Positions 1 to 8,039 of a stretch of 33,701 nt of DNA are shown here, piece by piece. This DNA is from CAYPHJ01 sp964410485 (GTDB lineage Bacteria; Desulfobacterota; Binatia; UBA9968). The number at the start of each line of letters is the position of its first letter. Position 1 is the stretch's first letter. The notes beneath the pieces were generated by a model that ran no database searches, was not told the DNA's origin, and saw only the letters and a program-made list of their open reading frames with translations. The stretch spans positions 1 through 33,701 of the forward strand of contig CAYPHJ010000046.1 in NCBI GenBank assembly GCA_964410485.1, written 5' to 3'. Both the position numbers and the translations under genes were made by a program.

Positions 1-967
1 CTGCCGAGTGCAGCGACTGATACCCATTGGGTTTGGGTTTGGCAATGTAGTCGTCAAACTCATCCAGGATGGGCTCCCACAACCCATGCACCACGCCCAG
101 CGCCGCGTAACAGCCGCTCACGTCATTCACCAGGATGCGAAAACCGAGAACATCGAAGACGTCACCGACCTCGAGCCCCTTTTGGCACATTTTGTTCCAG
201 ACGCCGTAAACGTGCTTGGGGCGGCCGCTGATCTCGGCGCGGATTCCTGCGCGATGCAACTCTTCGCGCAGCCGGGCAACAACCCGCCCGATGTAACGCC
301 CACGGTCGGCGTGCCGCTGATCGAGACCGTCCGAGATACGTTGGTAAGTGTTCGGCTCCAGGTATCGAAAAGCGAGATCTTCGAGCTCCTGTTTGAGCTG
401 CCAGACGCCCAAACGGTTCGCGAGTGGCGCGAAGACCTCGAGGGTTTCCTGACCGAGGGTAAGTCGTGTCTGTTCCGGGGTGCTCCCCGCTGCGCGCAGA
501 GCACACAGCTGGTGCGCCAGGCTCACGAGCACCACCCGTGGGTCCTCCGCGATCGTCAAAAGCAGCTGCCGCAGACGATTCGCCTGCAAAGTCTCGGTTG
601 CCGTTTTGCGCAGATCTTTAAGGTTGCCGATACGAAGAGCCCATTGGGTCAGGCGGGCAACTTGAACGCCGACCCGTTTCTCAATCGCCGCCACATCGAG
701 CGCACCCTGGTCGGCTAAGGGAAGCAGCAGGGCGACTGCACGGGTCTCGGCATCCATCCCGAGCGTACCGAGGACCTCGGCGGCTTCCGTAGCGCGATCC
801 ATAGACTCGTGAAAGCGCTCATCGTCGGAAAACCTGCTTGCGACCAGCATGCGGGCGCGTTCCAAGCTGCTCGGATCGGCACCTTGGAGCGGCGCCTGGA
901 CCGTCTCGTGAACACCTTCCGATCCAGGTAAGGCTTTTCGCTGCAAAATAACGCGGTCGGAATTCAT
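1..967 (-). CDS. relA: RelA-type (p)ppGpp synthetase, 3' part missing (runs off left edge)
   Basis: Translation of the minus strand from ATG at 967 gives 322 residues that continue past base 1. The N-terminal half matches the Rel/Spo hydrolase domain, but where active enzymes have the His-Asp pair this protein reads LLPLAD (residues 81-86), so the hydrolase should be dead. The region VFAPLANRLGVWQLKQELED (about 178-197) precedes the synthetase domain. There, GRPKHVYGVWNKM (248-260), FDVLGFRI and the motif EFDD (303-306, followed by YIAKPKPNGYQSLH) are visible. EXDD, instead of RXKD, together with the lost HD pair is the signature of monofunctional RelA, which makes the alarmone (p)ppGpp from ATP and GTP or GDP. 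The TGS and ACT regions would lie outside the window. The Shine-Dalgarno site is weak, but ATG 967 is the first start before the conserved region. RelA identity is well supported. Confidence 0.93.
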   Translation of the reverse strand, partial: MNSDRVILQRKALPGSEGVHETVQAPLQGADPSSLERARMLVASRFSDDERFHESMDRATEAAEVLGTLGMDAETRAVALLLPLADQGALDVAAIEKRVGVQVARLTQWALRIGNLKDLRKTATETLQANRLRQLLLTIAEDPRVVLVSLAHQLCALRAAGSTPEQTRLTLGQETLEVFAPLANRLGVWQLKQELEDLAFRYLEPNTYQRISDGLDQRHADRGRYIGRVVARLREELHRAGIRAEISGRPKHVYGVWNKMCQKGLEVGDVFDVLGFRILVNDVSGCYAALGVVHGLWEPILDEFDDYIAKPKPNGYQSLHSA

Positions 968-998
968 CTCTACAACACCTGAAATCACATCGGCTGCT

Positions 999-1026
999 TT
1001 AATAGTTCAAAAGTTCCAAAGTTCAA
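999..1026 (-). promoter_or_regulatory. candidate sigma70 promoter for relA, built from repeat words
   Basis: On the minus strand TTGAAC (1021-1026) and TATTAA (999-1004) are separated by 16 bp, and the -10 lies about 32 bp upstream of the relA start. Each hexamer matches four of six consensus positions. Both lie in the TTCAA-word repeat at 1005-1029, so the match may be fortuitous. Confidence 0.3.
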
Positions 1027-1110
1027 GGGAAGAAACGGTCAGGCTGCGATTCAAACCAAATCCTAAAGATTCGTTCCAATCGTTGCAACCGTTCCAGTCG
1101 TTCCAAAGGG
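1005..1110. repeat. TTCAA/TTCCAA short-word repeats upstream of relA
   Basis: 1005-1029 holds three degenerate copies of GTTC(C)AAA. 1072-1110 holds four copies of a 9-bp unit of the form CGTTSCARY, followed by GGG. Copies differ at one or two positions. The same word family returns at 1214-1274, 1657-1704 and 5803-5835. No open frame with protein-like composition was seen here. Confidence 0.75.
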
Positions 1111-1213
1111 GCAGGGAACCGAAAGGAGGACTCAGGGTTTCATTCGAATAAAGAGCAAGGATTCAAAGCAATCGATGCCGCGCGCCAACCGGTACGCCGC
1201 AACGAACAGCGGC

Positions 1214-1274
1214 GTTCAAAGGTTCAAATGTTCAAGCTCGGCCAAGCCGCGGTTCAAAGGTTCAACGGTTCAAG
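1214..1274. repeat. GTTCAAAG tandem words (two clusters of three)
   Basis: GTTCAAAG, GTTCAAAT and GTTCAAG follow one another at 1214-1236. GTTCAAAG, GTTCAACG and GTTCAAG follow at 1252-1274. The period is 8 bp. It is the same family as the repeats closer to relA. Confidence 0.75.
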
Positions 1275-1627
1275 CCTCCGGGACAAGCGGCTTCCGGGCC
1301 AGTAGCGGCAATCATCCTGACAGGCGGCGACGCCATCAGTCGTTCTGGAAGTTTCGGCTGACTTCTGTAGAGTTTCCGCTGGAAGCAAATTGTGGCAAAT
1401 TGGCGGGCGATGTGTCGATTCCCAGCTCAGTCAAGCGGTTACAGGAGTTTGTGATGATCGATCCGGATAGATAAGATCCGACCAGGACGCGAACAGCGGA
1501 ACTGCTATTTTCGGCGCGGGCAAGATCAATCTGCGAGTGCTCACGCGACTGATGAGGCGGCCGTCGAGGAGCTACGCCGCGGAGGATCTGAGTAAGCAGA
1601 TGAACGTCAAGCTCGAAGTGATTCGAG
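1275..1627. other. gap without a convincing gene; possible gene remnant at about 1525-1645
   Basis: No RNA gene or strong promoter was recognised. A forward frame across about 1525-1645 reads like part of a winged-helix segment (LMRRPSRSYAAEDLSKQMNV, then KLEVIRGVLQEE), but it has no credible start and runs straight into repeat words. It could be a fossil of a regulator gene. The composition is otherwise unremarkable. Confidence 0.3.
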
Positions 1628-2278
1628 GTGTCTTACAGGAGGAAGCGGGGCCCAGTTTCAATCGTTCCAGGGGTTCCACTCGGGCGTCGGCTCAAGGTTC
1701 AAAAGTGGCTGGCCACTCCCGTAACCGTATCAACGAGGTGTGTCACGTCGAAGCAAACCTTTCATCAAAAGCCGCCTGAAATCGCCGGTCTCACCCTGGA
1801 ACAGATTGCCGAGCGCTATACGGCGCGCTTTCACGATCGCATCCCTGATTGGGCCGCTTTTGAGGACGCAAAATTCGAAGGCTATCGCCGGGCGCAACAT
1901 CGCTTTATCGGAGCGGGAGCCTCTGGTAAGCACGGCGATCCCAACGTGATATCGCCTGGCGCCTTCACCTTGAGCGTGATGTATGTGCCGCCGGGTCAGG
2001 GCAATGCGTCCCACACACACGAAGTTGAAGAGATCTTTTTTGTTCTCAAGGGCCATCTGACCGCGTTCCTGGAGGACGAAGCGGGCCGGCGGGTGAATGT
2101 GAAGTTGGGACCCTGGGATTGCCTCTCCTGCCCGCCGGGCGTAATTCACGGCTTCGTCAACGAGGGCCCCGAGCCGGTTTACTTTCAGGTCATGCTAGGG
2201 AAGAACCGTCCGGACCCTGTGGGTTATACAGATCCTGAAAGTTTTAAACAGGGCGAACCGGACCCGAAGAAACCGTAA
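1628..2278 (+). CDS. single-domain cupin protein (5' end uncertain)
   Basis: This is a small cupin barrel. Numbered from GTG 1628, the first motif gives His129, His131 and Glu135 (HTHEVEE) and the second gives His174 (PPGVIHGF), a plausible metal site. Conserved-looking sequence begins near residue 45. It may be a dioxygenase, isomerase or sugar/aromatic-binding cupin; the substrate cannot be read from sequence. The start is doubtful. GTG 1628 is the only ordinary start codon in frame before the barrel, yet residues 10-27 are encoded by TTCCA/TTCAA repeat words. A good AGGAGG (1637-1642) sits inside the frame with no start codon after it. The original start may have been lost to the repeat. 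It lies 74 bp upstream of the Pht5-like gene on the same strand, probably cotranscribed. Confidence 0.75.
   Translation: MSYRRKRGPVSIVPGVPLGRRLKVQKWLATPVTVSTRCVTSKQTFHQKPPEIAGLTLEQIAERYTARFHDRIPDWAAFEDAKFEGYRRAQHRFIGAGASGKHGDPNVISPGAFTLSVMYVPPGQGNASHTHEVEEIFFVLKGHLTAFLEDEAGRRVNVKLGPWDCLSCPPGVIHGFVNEGPEPVYFQVMLGKNRPDPVGYTDPESFKQGEPDPKKP
1657..1704. repeat. TTCCA/TTCAA words inside the annotated cupin 5' end
   Basis: CAATCGTTCCAGGGGTTCCA at 1657-1676 and CAAGGTTCAAAAG near 1692-1704 belong to the same word family as the repeats upstream of relA. They fall between a Shine-Dalgarno-like AGGAGG (1637-1642) and the first conserved cupin residues. Confidence 0.6.
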
Positions 2279-2352
2279 AAGGAGGCTATCGCTGCTCGAA
2301 ACCGTCCAGTCGATGGGGGTCAGTTCATTGTCTCTGGAAACAGGTTGCACCG

Positions 2353-3333
2353 ATGTCGAAACTCAAACTTACACTTGCGTGCTGGGAGTATGACCGCACC
2401 CGGCCGCTCATCGATGGCCGCGTCCAGGCGGAAGGCATCGATTTGGAGATCAAGGTCATGCGTCCGCGAGAGATCTTTCCGCGGATGCTGGAGCACAAAG
2501 AGTTCGAGGTTTCGGAGCTATCGCTTGCCTCTTACGTGAGTCTGAAGGGCCGCGGCACGTGCCCCTTCGTTGCCGTGCCTGTCGCACTGTCCAAGATCTT
2601 TCGCCACTCGTGTATCTACCTACGCACCGATGCGGGGATTCGGACGCCTCAGGACCTCCGGGGCAAACGGGTGGGAACGACGCAGCTCGGTTCCACCGCC
2701 ACCATCTTCATGAATGGGATGCTACAGCACGAATACGGTGTGACCATGGAGGATATTCACTGGTTCATCGGCGGACTGACAGCGCCGACCCAGCGACCGT
2801 TGATTCCGTTGAAGCTGCCGGACAAAGTCACGGTCGAGTTTCTGCCGCCGGAGCGGACACTGGAGGGAATGCTGGAGAGCGGGGATCTCGACGCGTTGCT
2901 TGCGATCTATATCCCCTCCATTTTTCAGAAGGGCTCGCCTCGCATAGAGCGCCTGTTTCCGAACTACTATGAGGTCGAGCAGGACTATTATCGCCGCACC
3001 GGCATCTTCCCGATCATGCATACGGTGGTGCTCCGCGACGATATTTATCGAGAGCACCCGTGGGCGGCCCGGAGCATCTACAGGGCCTTCTGCGAAGCTC
3101 GGGATCTGGCGATTGACGGACTCTACGACACGGACGCGTTGCGCCTTTCGCTACCCTGGCTGATCCATCACATCGAGGAGACCTGGCGGGTGTTGGGGAA
3201 GGATTTCTGGGCGTACGGGTTGGAGCCGAATCGGCCGGCGCTGAAGGCTATCGGCCAGTATGTCTACGAACAGGGTTTCTCGCCCCGCGTCGTTAGCGCC
3301 GACGAGCTGTTCGCGGCGAACGTGGAGTCATGA
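2353..3333 (+). CDS. 4,5-dihydroxyphthalate decarboxylase (Pht5)-like / NitT-TauT substrate-binding-fold protein
   Basis: The protein has 326 residues and opens with MSKLKLTLACWEYDRTRPLI, the typical start of Pht5-like proteins. These share the periplasmic type II substrate-binding fold but lack a signal peptide, as here, so it should be cytoplasmic. Other family-like stretches are EFEVSELSLASYVSL (about 50-64) and TPQDLRGKRVGTTQLGSTAT (about 98-117). Members are named after phthalate-pathway 4,5-dihydroxyphthalate decarboxylase, but many are uncharacterised, so the reaction is a family guess. It stands between a cupin and a Rieske dioxygenase, which fits an aromatic catabolic cluster. No ABC permease or ATPase gene is nearby, arguing against a transport role. 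ATG 2353 has no strong Shine-Dalgarno sequence. The family call is good; the function is uncertain. Confidence 0.82.
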   Translation: MSKLKLTLACWEYDRTRPLIDGRVQAEGIDLEIKVMRPREIFPRMLEHKEFEVSELSLASYVSLKGRGTCPFVAVPVALSKIFRHSCIYLRTDAGIRTPQDLRGKRVGTTQLGSTATIFMNGMLQHEYGVTMEDIHWFIGGLTAPTQRPLIPLKLPDKVTVEFLPPERTLEGMLESGDLDALLAIYIPSIFQKGSPRIERLFPNYYEVEQDYYRRTGIFPIMHTVVLRDDIYREHPWAARSIYRAFCEARDLAIDGLYDTDALRLSLPWLIHHIEETWRVLGKDFWAYGLEPNRPALKAIGQYVYEQGFSPRVVSADELFAANVES

Positions 3334-3382
3334 GCCGACGATGGTCGCACAAAGGGGCACCTGCAGATACAGGAATATCTCT

Positions 3383-3556
3383 CGCAAAGAGGCGCCAAAG
3401 CGCAAAGTATATAGCCCCCTCGCTACGCGCTGCGCGCTACTCGGGAAATCGGAAAATACCGGAAAGGATTCCAGGGACTCACCACAGAGACACGGGAAGT
3501 ACAGAGTTCGGGAAAAAACTAGGGGAATTCACCGCGGAGACGCGGAGGGCGCAGAG
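3383..3556. repeat. CACAGAG / CGCAAAG word repeats
   Basis: 3383-3410 repeats CGCAAAG-like words. Two 27-bp copies beginning CACC and ending CAGAG lie at 3480-3506 and 3530-3556. They agree at 19 of 27 positions and all eight differences are transitions. Related words recur at 15767-15791 and, as an inverted pair, at 28464-28557. The rest of the gap 3334-3750 holds no gene. Confidence 0.75.
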
Positions 3557-3750
3557 TTTTGAAAAACGTAAACCAAACCGTGCTTGCCACGACGCTATAC
3601 GGTAGAATAGGATAAGGCTGCAACGGCGGGCCAGCTCGATAGAGAAGAATCAAGTCGGCCCATAGGCCGAGAGCGGTTCAGGCGCTTGATGCTCGAGTGT
3701 TTTTAACCGCAGTGTTCGTGACTCGATGGGTAACCTACGAGGGGCACGCG

Positions 3751-5058
3751 ATGTTTGACCCTAAAAATCTGATTATAGACAACCCGAAAGAGGGAATCTT
3801 TCGAGTCCATCGCTCCGCCATGACATCGCTCGAGGTTCTTCAGATTGAGCAGGAGCGGATATTCAACAAATGCTGGCTGTATTTGTGTCACGAATCCGAA
3901 GTAGAGAACCCGGGCGACTACCGGCGCCGGAATGTAGCGGGGAGGCCGCTTTTCTTCATCCGCGGCAGCGACGGCAAGCTGCGCGTTTTCCTGAACACAT
4001 GCACGCACAGAGGCGCGCTCATTTGCCGGCACGACCAGGGCCATGCCGACGTTTTGCAATGCTTCTATCATTCCTGGACCTTCAACAATCAGGGCGATCT
4101 CGTAGGGGTGCCGGACGAGGCCGGGTACCCCAGCAGTTTCAACCGAGCGGAGATGGGTCTCAAGGCGCCGCCGCGGGTGGACAGTTACCGCGGCTTTATC
4201 TTTGTGAGCTTCAATCCCGACGTCGAAGAACTGGTGACCTATCTAGCGGGCGCTCGGGAGTACCTGGACCTTATCGTCGACCAGGCGGAAAAAGGTATGA
4301 GGATCATCCCGGGTTCCAATCGATACTCTATCAAGGCCAACTGGAAGCTGCTGGTCGAGAACAGCCTGGATGGATACCACGTCAGGCCGACTCACAAGAC
4401 TTACTTCGAATATGTAAACAGCCTGGGGATAAACACAAGCGGGGTGCAAACCGCGTTCAGCCGGCCGGCCCGCGTCCTCGGCAACGGTCATGCGGTGGAG
4501 GAACACGACGGGATCAGGGGCCGGCCCATTGCTCGTTGGAGCCCGCTCTTTGGCGAAGAGAACAAGGAGGAAATCGCCGCGATCCGCGCAAGACTGGTGC
4601 GCAAGTTCGGCGAGCAGAGGGCTCGTCATATGGCCGATATAAGCCGAAACCTCCTGGTCTATCCTAATCTCCTCATCATCGACTCCATCGACATCACCGT
4701 AAGAATATTTTGGCCCCTAGCTCCGGACCTGATGGAGGTGACAGCCTGGCAGCTGGCTCCCAGGGAAGAAAAAACCGAACTCCTCGCGCGCCGGCTGGAC
4801 AACTTCCTTACCTTCCATGGGCCGGGAGGATTCGCAACACCCGACGACGTCGAAGCGATCGAATCCTGTCAAGCGGGTTATAAAGCCGAGGGGGTCGAAT
4901 GGTCCGAACTATCCAGAGGCATGCACCGGGAAGCGATCGCCGAGGACGAGCTTCAGCTGCGGGCGTTCTGGCGCCAGTGGTTCGGCCATATCTCGAGGCT
5001 GGGAAAGGTTGAAACCAACGACCCGGTGATCGGGGAGAGGGCGGGGCTGGCCCGCTGA
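3751..5058 (+). CDS. Rieske aromatic ring-hydroxylating dioxygenase, alpha (large) subunit
   Basis: The protein has 435 residues, the usual size for the oxygenase large subunit. The N-terminal Rieske domain binds a [2Fe-2S] cluster through Cys84, His86 (CTHRG), Cys104 and His107 (CFYHSW). The catalytic domain carries the mononuclear iron motif ENSLDGYHVRPTH, giving Asn204, Asp207, His210 and His215. An Asp further on (within TPDDVEAIESCQAGY) is the likely third ligand. Such enzymes add both atoms of O2 to an aromatic ring. ATG 3751 is chosen over an upstream in-frame start at 3697 because GAGGGG lies 6 bp before it and family similarity begins there. The beta subunit follows 14 bp downstream. 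No ferredoxin or reductase gene is present nearby, so electrons must come from elsewhere. The substrate is unknown; the Pht5-like neighbour hints at a benzoate- or phthalate-type acid. Confidence 0.93.
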   Translation: MFDPKNLIIDNPKEGIFRVHRSAMTSLEVLQIEQERIFNKCWLYLCHESEVENPGDYRRRNVAGRPLFFIRGSDGKLRVFLNTCTHRGALICRHDQGHADVLQCFYHSWTFNNQGDLVGVPDEAGYPSSFNRAEMGLKAPPRVDSYRGFIFVSFNPDVEELVTYLAGAREYLDLIVDQAEKGMRIIPGSNRYSIKANWKLLVENSLDGYHVRPTHKTYFEYVNSLGINTSGVQTAFSRPARVLGNGHAVEEHDGIRGRPIARWSPLFGEENKEEIAAIRARLVRKFGEQRARHMADISRNLLVYPNLLIIDSIDITVRIFWPLAPDLMEVTAWQLAPREEKTELLARRLDNFLTFHGPGGFATPDDVEAIESCQAGYKAEGVEWSELSRGMHREAIAEDELQLRAFWRQWFGHISRLGKVETNDPVIGERAGLAR

Positions 5059-5072
5059 CAACGAAAGCAATC

Positions 5073-5585
5073 ATGCCGGAAGCAAGCTCCGCCGGAAACC
5101 ATGGCAGCGCACCCTCTTTGCGCGAGACCGTGGAGGAGTTTCTTTACCAGGAGGCGGCTCTTCTGGATGCATGGCGGCTGGATGAGTGGCTGGCCCTTTT
5201 CACCGCCGATGGCAGATATGTGGTCCCGACCACGGACCTTCCGGACGGAGATCCCCGGAAGGACCTGGTGTTTATCGACGATGATATGGTACGGCTGCAC
5301 GCTCGGGTGGAAAGACTGAAGAGCCGTCACGGTCACAGAGAATATCCTTCGTCTCGCACCCGGCGCCTCATTACTAACATACGAATCAAAGTAGAAGACG
5401 GCACCATAGTCGTGACTTCTTCATTTCTCGTCTATCGTTTCCGCATGGGGGAATCGAGCCCCTATGTGGGTTGGTACGAGCACAGACTGAAACGGGTGGA
5501 CGGAGAGTTGAAGATCCAACACAGGAAAGCCGTTCTCGACCTGGAAGCGCTGAGGGAGCACGGAGCCGTGAGTATCATCCTGTAG
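5073..5585 (+). CDS. ring-hydroxylating dioxygenase, beta (small) subunit
   Basis: The 170-residue protein has the cystatin/SnoaL-like fold of dioxygenase beta subunits. Visible landmarks are the helix VEEFLYQEAALLDAWRLDEW (about 19-38), LFTADGRYVVP (about 42-52), the SRTRRLITNI stretch (about 94-103) and a C-terminal strand with IQHRKAVLDL. Beta subunits stabilise the alpha3beta3 hexamer and usually carry no catalytic residue. The gene follows the alpha subunit after 14 bp and is surely cotranscribed. Length and order are normal. The assignment rests on both the sequence and the neighbouring alpha gene. Confidence 0.9.
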   Translation: MPEASSAGNHGSAPSLRETVEEFLYQEAALLDAWRLDEWLALFTADGRYVVPTTDLPDGDPRKDLVFIDDDMVRLHARVERLKSRHGHREYPSSRTRRLITNIRIKVEDGTIVVTSSFLVYRFRMGESSPYVGWYEHRLKRVDGELKIQHRKAVLDLEALREHGAVSIIL

Positions 5586-5802
5586 TGCGCGGACGCTAAA
5601 CATTCAACCACTGCGCTCGGTCCAAGTGGTTATCCGCGAAACTCCGCTTCGCCTCGCAGGGGGGCCCGGGATCAGGTCTGGGATCTTGCTCTCCGCCGGG
5701 AGAAATCCTGAGGATCAGCTCTTGTTTCTTGATTGGGTCCTATAAAAGACGATCCGCGAGTCTGGACATTTCTTGTCGCATGACTCCGTTGTGCCAACGG
5801 CA

Positions 5803-5835
5803 GTTCAAGTTCAAAGGTTGAAGAGTTCAAGGTCA
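5803..5835. repeat. GTTCAA word repeats in the gap before recQ
   Basis: GTTCAAGTTCAAAGGTTGAA is followed by GAGTTCAAGG, the same word family as at 1005-1274, 4.5 kb away. The remainder of the gap 5586-6036 holds no gene; the only other structure seen is the inverted repeat at 5963-5989. Confidence 0.65.
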
Positions 5836-5962
5836 GATGTGAGCCAGGAACTGCGCTGTGAAATTGTCAGTCCTGTAGAAGCTCCACAATGCCGCCTCGC
5901 CCAGTGAGGTGTGATGGTATCGTTTCGACTCTGATATCCCCGGTCACACGTCTTCTTTGAAG

Positions 5963-5989
5963 CGAAAAAATCCAAGCACGATTTTTTCG
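5963..5989. promoter_or_regulatory. perfect 10-bp inverted repeat upstream of recQ
   Basis: CGAAAAAATC (5963-5972) and GATTTTTTCG (5980-5989) are perfect inverted copies separated by 7 bp. They abut a TTGACT hexamer (5990-5995) that could be a weak -35 for recQ, starting at 6037. The A/T-rich stem is unlike an ordinary terminator; an operator or bidirectional structural element is equally possible. Confidence 0.45.
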
Positions 5990-6036
5990 TTGACTCACGC
6001 GCGCGTCTGGTGCATTGATTCTTCTCTGGTGAAGAG

Positions 6037-7929
6037 ATGAATCAAGTGAAAAGCTGGTCGACTGCGGACATCCTGGCCACCGTAAGCCGCTACTGGGGAT
6101 ACTCGGAACTCCGGCCGCTGCAAGAGCAAGCGATTCGCGCGGGACTTAACCGGCGCGATTCGCTGGTCGTTATGCCCACTGGCGGCGGCAAGTCGCTCTG
6201 TTATCAACTTCCTGCCGTGCTGGCCGAGCGGACCGACATTGTGATCTCACCGCTCATCTCACTCATGAAAGATCAGGTCGACGGCTTGCGCGAGTGCGGC
6301 TATCCCGCCGGCGCGCTCTACAGTGGCATGCCCATCCACGCGGCGCAGGAAACTGAAGCGCAGATTGCCGCCGGCCGATGCCGCCTGGTATTCGTGGCGC
6401 CGGAGCGGCTATTGACGCCGCGTTTTCTGCAGCTGATCGAGCGCCTGCGGGTGCGCTCCTTCGCTATCGATGAAGCTCATTGCATCAGCCACTGGGGTCA
6501 TGACTTTCGCCCGGAATATCGACGATTGGCGGAGATCAAAACACACTTCCCACAGGCCAGCGTGCACGCATATACAGCGACGGCCACCGAGCGCGTGCGC
6601 GCGGATATTATCGAGCAACTGCGGCTGAAAAATCCGACTGTGCTCGTCGGCATCTTCGATCGTCCAAACCTGGTCTACCGTGTGGTTCCACGAGTCGATG
6701 CCCGCACGCAGGTGTTGCAAACGCTACGGCGCCATTCGAAGCAAGCTGCGATCGTTTACTGCATCAGCCGCAAAGACGCCGAAGGCATGGCGCATGCGCT
6801 TGAGGCGAATCGCCTGCGCGCGGCCTTTTATCACGCCGGCATGGAAGCCGATGAGCGTCGTAGAACGCAGGACGCGTTTGCGGCCGAAGAGATCGATGTG
6901 GTAGCCGCGACGGTGGCGTTCGGCATGGGCATCGACCGCAGCGACGTGCGCTGCGTTGTTCACGCCGCCATGCCGAAGTCGATCGAGCACTATCAACAGG
7001 AGACCGGTCGCGCCGGACGTGACGGCCTGGAAGCCGAATGCGTGTTGTTGTACTCGGCAGCGGACGTGATGCGATGGGAATCTCTAATCGAGAAGAGCGC
7101 GGCCGATGCCGGGGCCGGCAGCGAGATTATCGCTGCCTCGCGCGAGCTTCTCGAACAAATGCGCCGTCTTTGCACGGCAGTTCGTTGCCGCCATCGGGCG
7201 CTCTCCGAATACTTCGGCCAGCCGTACTCGAAGGCGGATTGTGAGGCGTGCGACATCTGTCTCGACGAGGTCGAGGGTGTCACGGATGCCACCGTCACCG
7301 CCCAGAAGATTCTCTCATGTGTGAAACGGACGGGTGAGCGCTTCGGCGCCGCTCATATTGTTGATGTATTATTGGGTGCCAATACTGAAAGCGTGCGGCG
7401 CTGGCGCCACGAAGAGGTCACCACATACGGGCTGATGAAGGACACCGATCGCAAATCGCTCACGAACATGCTCTACCAGCTTGTCGACGAGGGACTCTTG
7501 GAACGCACCAACGGGGAGCGTCCGGTACTTCGGCTGAACGAGTCCTCCTGGTCCGTCCTGCGCGGCGAACGCGCCGTGCGGCTCCTGCAGCCAAATATAA
7601 AAGTCCGAAAGACACGCTTTGACAAAGAGTCGTGGGAAGGCGTCGAGCGCGGGCTCTTCGACAGCCTACGAACATTGCGGCGCGAAATTGCCAATGAGCG
7701 CGGCGTGCCCGCTTATGTTGTGTTCAGCGATGCGGCGCTTCGAGAGTTGGCCCGGGTTCGCCCGGGATCAGCCGGAGCGTTTCTGACCATCCGTGGCGTG
7801 GGAGAGCGCAAAATGGCCGATCTTGGGGGCCGATTTCTCGACCAGATTCAAAGTTACTGCCGCGAGAATCGTCTACCACTCGACGTGGGGATCGGCGGCT
7901 GGCCGGGAAGGGAGCACGGTAGCAAGTGA
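6037..7929 (+). CDS. recQ: ATP-dependent DNA helicase RecQ
   Basis: The complete 630-residue protein is a 3'-5' superfamily 2 helicase acting in recombination and repair. Motif 0 appears as GYSELRPLQEQAI (21-33) and Walker A as MPTGGGKS (46-53). The DEAH box lies at 145-148, followed by the RecQ aromatic-loop sequence CISHWGHDFRPEY. Motif V (ATVAFGMGID) and motif VI (QETGRAGRDG) are at about 291-330. The zinc site is Cys384, Cys402, Cys405 and Cys408. A winged-helix domain (about 420-512) and an HRDC domain (about 540-613) complete the standard bacterial order. Nothing is missing. ATG 6037 is chosen because the helicase N-terminus begins 10-15 residues later; GAAGAG lies close before it. The neighbours are unrelated catabolic genes, so this is probably a separate unit. 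Confidence 0.97.
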   Translation: MNQVKSWSTADILATVSRYWGYSELRPLQEQAIRAGLNRRDSLVVMPTGGGKSLCYQLPAVLAERTDIVISPLISLMKDQVDGLRECGYPAGALYSGMPIHAAQETEAQIAAGRCRLVFVAPERLLTPRFLQLIERLRVRSFAIDEAHCISHWGHDFRPEYRRLAEIKTHFPQASVHAYTATATERVRADIIEQLRLKNPTVLVGIFDRPNLVYRVVPRVDARTQVLQTLRRHSKQAAIVYCISRKDAEGMAHALEANRLRAAFYHAGMEADERRRTQDAFAAEEIDVVAATVAFGMGIDRSDVRCVVHAAMPKSIEHYQQETGRAGRDGLEAECVLLYSAADVMRWESLIEKSAADAGAGSEIIAASRELLEQMRRLCTAVRCRHRALSEYFGQPYSKADCEACDICLDEVEGVTDATVTAQKILSCVKRTGERFGAAHIVDVLLGANTESVRRWRHEEVTTYGLMKDTDRKSLTNMLYQLVDEGLLERTNGERPVLRLNESSWSVLRGERAVRLLQPNIKVRKTRFDKESWEGVERGLFDSLRTLRREIANERGVPAYVVFSDAALRELARVRPGSAGAFLTIRGVGERKMADLGGRFLDQIQSYCRENRLPLDVGIGGWPGREHGSK

Positions 7930-8039
7930 CAGGAAGAGCGGTTCCGGGCCTTTGCAGTGGGTCGGATCGATTGTTTGCACGAAGCTGGCCTCCAAGGATT
8001 ATTGTTCCTCTCCGGCGCTTGCACTGGCAGGTCTGAAAG

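Noticed and set aside
8..718. Long plus-strand open frame at the left edge (236 codons)
   Set aside because: It is the antisense of the relA-like gene, whose minus-strand translation has clear synthetase motifs.
1072..1110. Possible CRISPR array
   Set aside because: The unit is only 9 bp without spacers and no cas gene is nearby; it is a short tandem repeat.
1537..1779. 80-codon plus-strand frame with a winged-helix-like stretch
   Set aside because: No credible start, and its second half is repeat words overlapping the cupin frame; kept only as a possible remnant within the gap entry.
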